From Hyalella azteca (taxonomy: Eukaryota; Arthropoda; Malacostraca; Amphipoda; Hyalellidae), in NCBI RefSeq assembly GCF_000764305.2, contig NW_025935823.1, positions 620,001-684,000 on the forward strand: 64,000 nucleotides of DNA, in the 5' to 3' direction. Shown here in pieces: positions 1-12,100 of this stretch (position 1 is the stretch's first letter; every line of letters starts with the position of its first letter). The notes under the pieces are model-generated. The model saw only the letters and a list, made by a program, of their open reading frames with translations, was not told the DNA's origin and searched no databases. A program made the position numbers and the translations under genes.

Positions 1-329
1 TGACGGTGGAAGCCAATACGTTAGACGTCCAATCAGTGGAGGAAAGCCAATACGTTACACGTCCAATCAGTGGAGGAAAGCCAATACGTTAGACGTCCAA
101 TCAGTAGAGGAAAGCCAATACGTTAGACGTCCAATCAGTGGAGGAAAGCCAATACGTTGGACGTCCAATCAGTGGAGGAAAGCCAATACGTTAGACGTCC
201 AATCAGTGGAGGAAAGCCAATACGTTAGACGTCCAATCAGTGAAGGAAAGCCAATACGTTAGACGTCCAATCAGTGGAGGAAGCTAATACGTTAGACGTC
301 CAATCAGTGGAGGAAAGCCAATACGTTGG
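1..329. repeat. 34-bp minisatellite, about 10 copies, running in from outside the window
   Basis: The unit starts GCCAATACGTTAGACGTCCA and repeats every 34 bp from position 12 (12, 46, 80, 114 and so on). Each unit carries two CCAAT words and one GACGTC palindrome. Copies are nearly identical, with scattered single-base changes and one short copy near 283. The array starts before the window edge, so its full length is unknown. Confidence 0.95.
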
Positions 330-343
330 ACGAGAAGCAAAGA

Positions 344-424
344 ATGTCACAGGTAGCTGGGATCGAACCCATAACTCACTGCTCCAATCTTGGTACTCTG
401 AACTGCAGTCACTGGGTCGCCCAT
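344..424 (-). mobile_element. tRNA-derived SINE head, partial, minus strand
   Basis: Read on the minus strand this stretch has an A-box-like GGCGACCCAGTGACTGCAG and, about 45 bp on, a B-box GGGTTCGATCCC. The same arrangement (GGTGACCCAGTGGTTAAAG, then GGTTCGATCCC) occurs in the longer element at 41838-42075, so this is a truncated member of that family. It is not a functional tRNA gene: no cloverleaf or anticodon arm could be built. Confidence 0.7.
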
Positions 425-1130
425 ATTAATTTCGTTATATATTGTGAACAGCACGATAACGATAATCGCTTTCAACCTTAATCAATACATGTTATAACGT
501 CAATCATTTCTTTTAATGCCGATGACCAATTATTCATAAATAAGGTACCAATTATAATTATTAATTACTAGCATAAAATATAAATTTCCGATATTTCAAA
601 TTCCTAATTAAATAGTGCCGGACGGAAAAATTTTCTCTATATTTTCGGGAAATTTTTACAGATCTATCATTAATTTGGAAGGCAATTATATATAGTAGGG
701 AATTGGCAAACATTTCCTAAAACTGAGTATTTAAGAACTTAATTATGAATAAAAAGCATATAAAACTTGAGCTCAGATCAATAAGTACCAACTCCTGACC
801 ACATCGTCATTAAGTTCCCTGGTCACTCAACTTCAAACTATAATGCAACTTTGAACTAATTCATCTGATAAACGATCATGAATGACTGAAAATATTAATA
901 AATAAAACACGTTTTGGCTAAAGAGATTCATAAAGCAGTTAAATCTATCTAGGTTACCAATATATTCTGTTATAATTGTCATTAAAAAGAGAGTCTGTGC
1001 GAAATAAGTTCGTTCGGCTGCCGACATGGCTTAGCGGGGGACGAATGAGCAGATAACAAAAAGCGATGTTCTGGAGGTGAACAGTTGAGAGGAGAACGCG
1101 GGAGAGGAGATGAAGAAGGGATAAGAGATA
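425..1130. other. AT-rich unique sequence, no gene seen
   Basis: There is no exon-like GC-rich island, splice-flanked ORF or long repeat here. It lies beyond the 3' end of the minus-strand receptor gene. Confidence 0.5.
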
Positions 1131-1262
1131 AGGACGTAGAGATGAAGAGACAACAGATGAGGAGGCAACAGCTGAGGAGATAACAGATGAGGAGACAACA
1201 GATGAGGAGACAACAGCTGAGGAGACAACAGATAAGGAGAACAGATGAGGAGACATGAGGAG
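1130..1262. repeat. 15-bp purine-rich minisatellite
   Basis: Units of the type GAGGAGACAACAGAT (with CT or AT at the end) repeat about eight times. The minus-strand open frames through this region (Ser/Leu/Val-rich) are by-products of the repeat. Confidence 0.85.
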
Positions 1263-1369
1263 AAAACAGTTGAGGATAAGAGATGAGTATATAAGAAGTA
1301 GCAAGAGAACAGACACGGAAGGAGCATATGTTTGCAGTCACCTAACACAAGCATTACAGAGCAACAAGA

Positions 1370-1381
1370 CTCTCATTTATT
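1370..1381 (-). promoter_or_regulatory. possible polyadenylation signal of the receptor gene
   Basis: The minus strand reads GAATAAATGAG here, which contains AATAAA, about 525 nt after the receptor stop codon. It is the clearest such hexamer I noticed in the presumed 3' UTR. The cleavage site cannot be seen. Confidence 0.3.
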
Positions 1382-1902
1382 CAGCTGTGAAGAACACTCA
1401 AAACAACGACATTCATCCAGAGGTAATAATAGTACGTATGATATCTATTATTCGTAGAGCGTAGTTCTATTTTTTAATAATAACGATAATAAACGATACG
1501 ATAATCTGCGCATATATCTAACCCATGTCCAAAACACGAGATATCAGATCTAGGTATGACCAGAGCACCTCAGTCATACAAAATAAAATTACTCGCTAAA
1601 AAGTTACGAATACGTTAACGTTAAACTCAAATTCACGAGTGCATTTCAAGATAATTTACATTTGTACAGAGCAGGAGTAAACCTAGCACCATTATTATTT
1701 TACGGAAGCATACATCTATCAAATTATTTTACGTCAATTGATATATTCGTACCGATGAATCAGACCCGAGTCACAAAAACAAAGACCGTACTAGAGTCTG
1801 GGACCTATTCGAAGGCGGCACTCCGACTTTGCTGTTAGTGGTGCCCGAAACGAACCAAGGACAAATGCTAGCTATACGGGGGATCTTGAGGTGATATATG
1901 AC

Positions 1903-3189
1903 CTAAACGAAAGATACTTCGGTGGGAATGGACTTAGAAGCTTTCGCTTCATTAGAGTGAGCAAAGAGACGTTTAGGTGATATAACAAGTGGTTCGGATG
2001 ACAAGGCTTCTTGACTCACGTAGCCCGAACTTTGCTTGGACAGGGACGGAGCCCCGGTGATCCACATTGATGGCGGAGAGTTCGAGGGATACCGATTCCT
2101 GTAGTTGACCCCATCACACGTGTTGGGTCTCTCGTTCGAGCATTTTAAATCATCATGGTCTATCTGAGAACATTTACGTCCTCTTTGGTTCTCAATGGGA
2201 GCGGACGCAACGAACCGCACTTCGTCCGAAAAATCCAGCTGCCGGGGCCTTGGATTGGTGAAGGCCCAGCAGTCCGGTGCCGCGGTCACGTAGTGGTCGT
2301 TAGAACTCGGCGTCATGCTACTTTGTCCAGAATCTAACATTTTGGAACTTTTTCTAGGGAATCCTTCGTCGGAAAATGCCGTTACATATCCCGCAGCATT
2401 GCTTCGTTGACCTGAAGCAGATCTAGGAAGAGACTCTAGGTCCTCTAGAGTGCAGTAGTTCGGTGCTGGACTTTCGCTAGGTAACTCGCTTGCTAGCCGT
2501 ATAGGTCCGCCGTCTCTGACCGCTGTGTCGGGAATATCTTTACCTACTGAGCTGCCAGACGCGAGATTGTTACTGGTAAATGCGGCGGCCTTAGATCGAG
2601 GCGGCTGATTGCTTAACGTGACATAACCTTGACTAGATGAAAGAGGTTGTATGGCGTTCTTTCTCTTCCCAACCACACTATAAGCTCCGGCAGCGTTGCT
2701 GAAAAACCCAGGCAGTTCGTGCTTCTCTTCAGATTTCCCAATGTTCAACAGTGAAGGAATTGAGGTCGGTCTTCGCTTGCCATGCGGTTGATCACACAAA
2801 CTCTCCGGAGTGTTAAGACGACTGACATCGTTGCTGTGGGCGATGGCCACATAGCGAGGTTCATCAAAATCAACGCTGGAATTATCGACAGAAGGTCCTT
2901 TGATAAAGCCTGGTGGTGAAAAGCTGTGTCGCGAATACGCTGGAAGAGGCGAAGAGGCGTTTGAATAAGGCGGGCTTGAGAAGTTGCTGTTCTTGTTGCT
3001 AGGCAACAAACATGTGCTAGAGCGGCGGGAGATGGCGGCGCTTGCTTCACCTCCTAGTGAGGTCTTAGTGATGAGGTGCATCGGGATGCCTGAACCTGGC
3101 GCCGAAAGGTTGGGGGTGCTGCTCTGCATCGGATCTTTTATCGGCAGGTTTGGGTCCGAGCGAATAGCCACGTATCCTTCGCTGATATT
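1903..3189 (-). CDS. dome: receptor exon 24: terminal exon, STAT-docking tail
   Basis: Acceptor TACTTTTCAG|AAT (or the AG eight bases later) opens a frame of 428 residues ending in TEVSFV and TAG. Tyrosine motifs occur at predicted residues Y1061 (YVAI), Y1168 (YVAI), Y1225 (YSVV), Y1244 (YVTL), Y1300 (YCTL), Y1323 (YVTA), Y1355 (YVTA) and Y1445 (YVSQ). A related RFVASAP lacks the tyrosine. The rest is Ser/Pro-rich and probably disordered. The recurring G/N-Y-V-x pattern suggests several phosphotyrosine docking sites, of which YVSQ matches the YxxQ STAT type. Confidence 0.88.
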   Translation of the reverse strand, partial: NISEGYVAIRSDPNLPIKDPMQSSTPNLSAPGSGIPMHLITKTSLGGEASAAISRRSSTCLLPSNKNSNFSSPPYSNASSPLPAYSRHSFSPPGFIKGPSVDNSSVDFDEPRYVAIAHSNDVSRLNTPESLCDQPHGKRRPTSIPSLLNIGKSEEKHELPGFFSNAAGAYSVVGKRKNAIQPLSSSQGYVTLSNQPPRSKAAAFTSNNLASGSSVGKDIPDTAVRDGGPIRLASELPSESPAPNYCTLEDLESLPRSASGQRSNAAGYVTAFSDEGFPRKSSKMLDSGQSSMTPSSNDHYVTAAPDCWAFTNPRPRQLDFSDEVRFVASAPIENQRGRKCSQIDHDDLKCSNERPNTCDGVNYRNRYPSNSPPSMWITGAPSLSKQSSGYVSQEALSSEPLVISPKRLFAHSNEAKASKSIPTEVSFV

Positions 3190-6100
3190 CTGAAAAGTAA
3201 ATAAATAATATTTCTATGTGATGTCGGTGGCAAGGCATGTTAGACTAATGGGATACAATTTTTTTCATCTATTTGGTAACTGAAATGGACGGTTCTTCTA
3301 CAAACTGCCTCACATGATATTACCTACACCTTGGTCACCATCCTCATCAACACTATCATCAACTAGCACAATATTCTTCCCCATTACCCTCACTCCAAAT
3401 CACCATCATGTTCGCCGTGGAGGACGTAAGGGCCTGGCGACCGCTGCCGCACGGTGCCCACGGGCGGCCACAAGTCGCGCCCCTGCAGCCGTTAATATTT
3501 AGTAACTTAAATTTTGAAATGGAATTAAAATTTGAATTTAAAAATTCATTCAAGATTCAATTTAAAATTTTAAATTAAATTTTGAAATTGAATTAAAATT
3601 TGAATTAAAAAATTAATTCAAAATTCAATATAAATTTTTCAATTAAATTTTGAAATTGAATTAAAATTTTAATTTAAAAATTAATTCAAAATTCAATTTA
3701 AATTTTTAATTAAATTTTGAAATTGAAATTAACTTTTTTCAGCCGTTGAAATTATAAATCTTAAACATCAAATTTTTAAAACTCAGCGTCCTAAGCAGCA
3801 AAATGGTTTAAATGAACGCTTCTACAGCATGGAAAAACATAGCACTATCAGGTACTACAGGTAGGAATAGCATTGTGAACAATACGAGATAACTGCCTAT
3901 TGCGCGGGTGGTAGAGAGTAAACACATCATTTTTATTACGACTGGCCTTGTATATTCGTTACTATATATATTTTTATTACAACTGGTCTTGTATATTCGT
4001 TACTATACAATCTTAATTTCATTCAGAATACAAAAAGTTTATGATTAATTTATAAAGAGATTTTAAGGAAAATTGCACGCAGAATGTGGGATTGACCGGA
4101 TCCTTTTTTATATAATGGTAGTTTAGTTTCAAAATTATAAAAATGATAAAAAAGACGGAGTTCGGGATGACGGGGTTCGGAATAACTAGATTATAAACCA
4201 AAGCATTCATTGAATAAAAAATTCATGAATTCTTGAGTAGACTTGGGGTCATTGTTGAAATAAATGAATCAATAGATTCGTGAGTCAGCTTGACTCACTT
4301 GTCTGAGAGAGCTATGGGCCGAGTCTTGTGAGGAGGCTGAGGCAGAGTCCTGCTGGGAGGCAGAGTCCTGAGCCTCAGCCGTTGAGGCGAGGGCAGAGTC
4401 TGCCTCACTAGATCCCCCTCGGGATGAGTCCCCTGAGGGGTTACGCTCGTGTCGCTCCGACGCCTCCTGAGTAAACCAGTCAGTAATTTCTATATTTTTA
4501 TAGAAATTATTATTATATATATAAATCATTATTATTATTATATATGTATTATTATATATATATTATATATCATCCATACGGTATTTTATAAAAATTAATT
4601 TTATTCATGATTGTATATTTTTATTCATATGTGCAGGCAAGAGTGTGTTCACAAAGTTATGAAAATTGGGTGGAAGTTTAATTTAGTCGAATTTATATTT
4701 GCACGATTCGTTACTGGTTTATGCAAATAACTTTTACGAATTAAAAGTAAAAATTGATTTGATATGACTGTAAAAAGATATAATGATCTTTCCAGGAACG
4801 AAATATTATAATTAAAAAGGAAAAAGAAAGCCCGCCTTGAGACCGTTGGTGATAAATCTAGTAATTTGAAAATGAAGCAAGTTAATGCTAAAAATTTTCA
4901 TGATTTAAAAGCAAAAAATTAATTAGAGATAACCTGAGAAAGATAAAAAAAATAAAGGGTAAGCCCACCTCCGGTGGAATAACCTGAAAAAAGATAAAAT
5001 GATCTTTCCAGGAACGAAATATTACAATAAGAAAGAAAAATGAAAGCCCGCGAAATATCATATATATTAATTATAAAATAAAGGGAAAGTCCACCTCCGG
5101 ACCCTCGGTCCGAAATTTTATAATTAGAAAGGAAAAAGAAAGCCTGTCTTAAGGCCGTTGGTCATAAATAATAATTTAAAAATAAAGGGAAAGCTCACCT
5201 CCGGACCCTCGGTCTCGGAGTTGACCGAGGACTGCGACAGGAGCGGCATGCGCTTCCCCTCGTCGAAGAGGTCCTGCTGAGGGGGGCAGCGGGTCACCGG
5301 CGAGGGGAGGTGGAGGGATGTGTAGGCCGGGTTGAAAAGCGCCTGCTGGGGCATAATTAAATTTATGATAATCACCATCACCATGAAAAAAAATTCCCTT
5401 CTATCACTTTCACAATGAAAAAATTTCACTTCTATCATTATCACAAAGAAAAAATTTCACTTCTATCATTATAACAAAAAAAATTCACTTCTATCTTTAT
5501 CACCATGAAAAAAGATTTCACTTCTATCATTTTCACCATGAAAATATTTTACTTCTATCATTATCACCATGAAAAAAATTGCTTTTCTATCACCATCACC
5601 ATGAAAAAAAAAATTTCACTTCTATCACCATCACCATGAAAAAGATTTCACTCACAAAAAGTTAGGAAAGAAAAGCGTTTTGAGGTGCAATTGTGAAGGG
5701 AATCACAATATATGAGGGGATAGTTCGTTCGCATCACAATCACAGGTATGGTGTTACCTACGACATAAGGCATAGCACCTATGCTATCACTTTACAAAGG
5801 TTCAAAAATATATAAATATTATTTAATAAGTTTCAAGTTTATGCAAGAAGAGATTGAATAATAGTGCCAGCAATTACATAGACAATGATACGATGATAAT
5901 AATAATGATAGCTAATAACTACATAGACAATGATACGATGATAATAATAATGATAATGATAATTATGATGAGGTTAATTCTCACCTGTGAAGACGCTGGC
6001 CCCGTGGGGGGCAGGTCAGGCTTAACTTTCTTCTCGCCGATGCTCTTCTGAAAAATATTTAATATGATGAATTTATGAACAGCAATCCAGTTATAAATTT

Positions 6101-9100
6101 ATTTATTACCGCACTGATAAATCTTTTCTCTCAGATCATTGCCAGTAATGTGACGAATCTGTCTTTGATCTATGATTGTGAACGCCAGATTTTTTAACAG
6201 TTATAAATGAAAACAGTGTATCTGACCTAAAAAAGTCACGTAGGTACGCACAACATAAACACGTTAGAACGGCGGTCATTTTAATTATAAATATTTCAAG
6301 GTTTTGAGAAGATCTTTTGGATTATTAAATAAAAAGCAAGTAACTCATGAGTAAGAAAAACAAGAGTTTAGGTAGCCAAGATGCGAGGATAGTGAACCTT
6401 ATATTGCTTCAAAATTTATTGCGATGATGGGTGATGTCACATGGATAATGGTCACATCATATTGCATTAAAATTTATTGCGATAAAAAAGTTATCGCTAG
6501 TAGAATCACCTAGAGATGAGTAAAGATTCATCGATAATACAGCAAATAAATTCATATCCTGATGAGTAAGCCATTTTTTCACGTAAAGACTCACCAGGTC
6601 AAAATTCATAGCGAAGAAATACAAGAAGAATCAATTCAAGATGAGTAAAGATTCATCTATAATACAGCAAAAAATTCATATCCCGCTTAAGCCATTTTTT
6701 CACGTGAAGACTCACCAGGTCAAAATTCATAGCGAAGAAATACAAGAAGAATCAATTCAAGATGAGTAAAGATTCATCTATAATATAGCAAATAAATTCA
6801 TATCCCGCTGAGTAAGCCTTTTTTCACGTAAACACTCACCAGGTCAATATTCATAGCTTCAAAAATTCAAAATTAGCTTCAAATAATTAGCTTCAAAATA
6901 TAATAATTATAATATAATATATAATATAATAATAATATATTATATTATATTAATATATAATAATATAATAATAATAATATAATCTTATATAACTATATAA
7001 GAATCTAATAATTAGCTTCAAAATTCATAGCTTCTCAAAATTCATAAAAACTCACCAGGTCGCCAGACTTGAAGTCCGGCAGGTTGGGCGCTGTCATGAT
7101 CTCCCGAATGGCACTGGAAAAATATTATTTATTTAATTGATATAAATTCTGGCACATTTTGATCATAGAATCAGGAAAAATAAATTTTTTATAATTGATA
7201 TAACTGGAAAAATATTATATTTTTTAAATTTATATAAATTCAGGCACATTTTGATTAGAGATATCAGGAAAAACATTATTTTTTTAAAACTGAAATAAAT
7301 CCAGGCACATTTTTATTAGAGATATCAGGAAAAATATTTTTTTTTCAACTGACATAAATTCAGGCACATTTTTATTAGAGATATCAGGAAAAATATATTT
7401 TTAAATTGACATAAATTCAGGCACATTTTGATAAAAGATTTCAGCAACATTCATATAGAAAATTCATAATATTTTGTATGCAATGAACTTTGTGGCAAGG
7501 TGTACGACAACATCGAGTCCGCCGAGAACAGCTCTGTGAGTGGGTACACTGGTTGTGAGGGGAAACAAGCGTTGTGAGGGGAAACAAGCGTTGTTGGAAA
7601 ACAAGCGTTGCGAGGGGAAACAAGCGTTGTGAGGGAAAACAAGTGTTGTAAGGGAAATACGATTTGTGAGGGGAAATGCACGTTGTGAGGAGAAACCAGC
7701 TATGTGAGGGGAGGCCCACATTGCCCTCGTCAAGTGCCCTCACCTGAGGCCACATTTGGTGACAACAAAGATGGCGACGGTGATGAGGATGCCAACCGCC
7801 ACCACAATGGCTACGATCCACCACTCCAAGGACGTCACCACTGCACGAAATAATCAGAATTAAATACGAATCATTTATTTCTGGTTATTTTCTGAGTCGT
7901 TTATTTCTGACTGCACGAAGTCGTTTATTATTTACTACGACATTCGTGACATTAACAATTATGTTTATCACGAAATCAATTCTGCACCTTAGACGGCTGC
8001 CACTACAGAGTATTGTTTATCATTGTGGTACAGGGCCTCTCTAGGTGAGGACAACAGCAACTAGGCATGTTGCAGGGCCTCTCTAGGCAGGGACAACAGT
8101 AACTAGACATGTTGCAGGGCCTCTCTAGGCAAGACAACAGTAACTAGGCATGTTGCAGGGCCTCTCTAGGCAGGGACAAGAGTACTAGACATGTTGCAGG
8201 GCCTCTCTAGGAAGGGACAACAGTACTAGGCATGTTGCATGGCCTCCCTAGGCAGGGACAACAGTAACTAGACATGTTGCAGGGCCTCTCTAGGCAGGGA
8301 AAACAGCACTAGGCATGGTACAGGGCCTCTCTAGGCAGGGACAACAGTACTAGGCATGTTGCAGGGCCTCTCTAGGCAGGGATAACAGTACTAGGCATGG
8401 TACAGGGCCTCTCTAGGCAGGGACAACAGTAACTAGACATGTTGCAGGGCCTCTCTAGGCAGGTACAACAACTAGACATGTTGCAGGGCCTCTCTAGGCC
8501 CTCCCTCTCACCCGACACGACGCAGGGCTCCTCCTTGACATGCCAGGGGCCGTGTAGGGGCGCCCCCAGGTCGTCGACGCCGGTCGCCCTCACGGAGACG
8601 TTCAGAGGCTGCCCGCTGACGCACGTCAGGTTCAGGCCCCGCAGACTGAGGGCGTGCTCTCCTGCAGGTTATGGTAGGTTACTAATAAATGGTAGGTTAC
8701 TGTATACTTTATTCTTAGTATTGCTGGGGGACTACTTCATAATCACTTTCTCACACGGTCAGGAAAGGTTCAGTTAAGATAGGACACTGAGTATTTACAC
8801 AGTATTTATTAACACAAATCTGTACACTTGCGTTGTGCCCTTGTAGTCCTTACCAGCTAAAGTCTAAAACATGAATGACTGAATTCCGGATGTTTGCATA
8901 ACCTAAATTGCGGAACTGAAAGTCTGAATGAAAATGGAAAACTGCTGCCACGAAACATGAATAAATTTAAACAATTCCCTAACAGTATTTAAGAGAACAC
9001 TTAAATATAACTATTAAACACACAGTTTATCTGAGCGCGTGCTCTCCTGCAGGAGGGGGCAGGGTGAGGGTACTGGTAGCTTATTGTACACATTGTTCTT

Positions 9101-12100
9101 AGTATTTAAGGGAAACATTTATATATAAAAATCAATTATTAAACGTGAATATTTTTCTCAGTATTTAAGGGAGCACTTATATATAAAGAATAATTATTAA
9201 ATGTGAACATTGTTCTTAGTATTTAAGAGAACCCTTATATATTAAGAATAATTATTAAACGTGAACATTGTTCTCAGTATTTAAGGGAAAGACTTAAATA
9301 TTAAGAATAACTATTAAACACACAGATTATTCTTAGTATTTAAGGGAAACATTTATAAATATAAGAACTTCCAGTATAATTTCAGGACACTTATTACGTG
9401 TTACTTTAGAGGTGTCTGTGAATATGTGGTTCCAGTTACAAGAGATTGTTCACCATGAAATTTTCTTATTCAATTCATATCATTCTTCGATATTCTGACT
9501 CATCAATCGCAAAGCAAGCTCAACATTAAATGAACTTATTTTCAACTACAAGTCAAAATTTGGAGTTTCAAGTTTCGCCATTCTGCAAATATTAATGCAA
9601 GCTAATATAACCCACGATATCTTTCATATTCACAAGAAATATACAAAAACAACACAAGCTATGACCCACTTATCGCTGTGTAGGTGTGCACGGTGTCCTT
9701 GTTAACCGGTGATATCTTTCATATACACAACAAATATACAAAAAGGCAGAAGAGCACCCATTTATCGCTGTGTAGGTGTGCATGGTGTCGTTGTTTTCAC
9801 AATACATATACACAAACAACACAAGTTAAGACTCACTTATCCCCGTATAGGTGTGCACGGTGTCGTTATTAAACACAAACAACACAAGTTAAGACTCACT
9901 TATCCCTGTGTAGGTTTGTGTGGTATCGTTGTTTTCATAACAAATATACACAAAAGACAGAAGACCACTCACTTATCCCCGTATAGGTGTGCACGGTGTC
10001 GTTGTTTTCACAACAAATATACAAAAACAACACAAGCTAAGCCTCACTTATCCCCGTGTAGGTGTGTACGGTAACGTTGTTTTCACAACAAATATACAAA
10101 CAACACAAGTTATGACCCACTTATCCCCGTATACGTGTGCACGGTGGCCTTGCTTTTACAACACACATACAAAAACAACACAAGCTAAGACCCACTTATC
10201 CCGTTGTATGTGTTTGTGGTGGCCTTGTTAACCGGTGATATCTTTCATATACACAAGACATATACAAAAAAGACAGAAGACCACTCACTTATCCCGGTAT
10301 ACGAGTGCACGGTGTCGTTATTGACGACGATGACGTCGAAGGAGCAGGAGGCGCTGTGGCAGAGGTCGGGGGTGTAGGCCCAGGACATCCTGCCGTCACG
10401 GCGGCTCACGCTCAACTGCTCTACCTTCTCTGGTACTGCACAATGTATATAAAATGTGTTAAAATTAATTTTATTTGAGAGTAAATGCAATGTATCAGAA
10501 TTAACTTTATTTGAAATAAAAAGTGAAACAACAAACATACATCTACCTTCTCTGGCACTGCATAGTGTACAGACAATGTATTAACATTAGGTCTATTTGA
10601 AATGGAAAGTGAAAAAATACTCATACATCTACCTTCTGTGGTACCTAGAAGGTACCAGAGTACCTAACACTAGTGTAAGACTTGTGAGACTAGTGTAAGA
10701 CTAGTGAGACTAGTGTAGGCGAGTGAGACTAGTGTAAGACTAGTGTGAGACTAGTGTAAGACTAGTGACACTAGTGTAAGACTAGTGAGACTAGTGCAAG
10801 ACTAGTGTAAGACTAGTGTAGACTAGTTTAGACTAGTGAGACTAGTGTAAGACTAGTGAGACTAGTGAGACCAGTGTAAGATTAGTGTAGACTAGTGTAG
10901 ACTTGTAAGACTAGTGAGACCAGTGTAAGATTAGTGTAGACTAGTGTAGACTTGTAAGACTAGTGAGACCAGTGTAAGACTAGTGAGACTAGTGAGACCA
11001 GTGTAAGATTAGTGTAGACTAGTGTAGACTTGTAAGACTAGTGAGACTAGTCACAACTCACGGCCTGGTCGCGTGGTCGCCCCCGCCACGGCGCTGTGGT
11101 TGACGGCACAACCTGCCCTGGTGCAGGCCACCACCAGCACCTGGTAGGCCTGGTAGGGCCGTAAGTCCCGCAGCACAACCTGGGCACAATGGGAACAATA
11201 GCGACATGGGGACAAGGGGAACAATAGCGACCTGGGCACAAGGGGAACAATAACTGCCTGGGCACAAGGGGAACAATAACCACCTGGGCNTATCACATAA
11301 CACATAAGAACACATAAGAACACAAGATAATATCACATAACACATAAGAACACATAAGAACACAAGATAATATCACATAACACATAAGAACACATAAGAA
11401 CACAAGATAATATCACATAACACATAAGAACACATAAGAACACAAGATAATATCACATAACACATAAGAACACATAAGAACACAAGATAATATCACATAA
11501 CACATAAGAACACATAAGAACACAAGATAATATCACATAACACATAAGAACACATAAGAACACAAGATAATATCACATAACACATAAGAACACATAAGAA
11601 CACAAGATAATATCACATAACACATAAGAACACATAAGAACACAAGATAATATCACATAACACATAAGAACACATAAGAACACAAGATAATATCACATAA
11701 CACATAAGAACACATAAGAACACAAGATAATATCACATAACACATAAGAACACATAAGAACACAAGATAATATCACATAACACATAAGAACACATAAGAA
11801 CACAAGATAATATCACATAACACATAAGAACACATAAGAACACAAGATAATATCACATAACACATAAGAACACATAAGAACACAAGATAATATCACATAA
11901 CACATAAGAACACATAAGAACACAAGATAATATCACATAACACATAAGAACACATAAGAACACAAGATAATATCACATAACACATAAGAACACATAAGAA
12001 CACAAGATAATATCACATAACACATAAGAACACATAAGAACACAAGATAATATCACATAACACATAAGAACACATAAGAACACAAGATAATATCACATAA

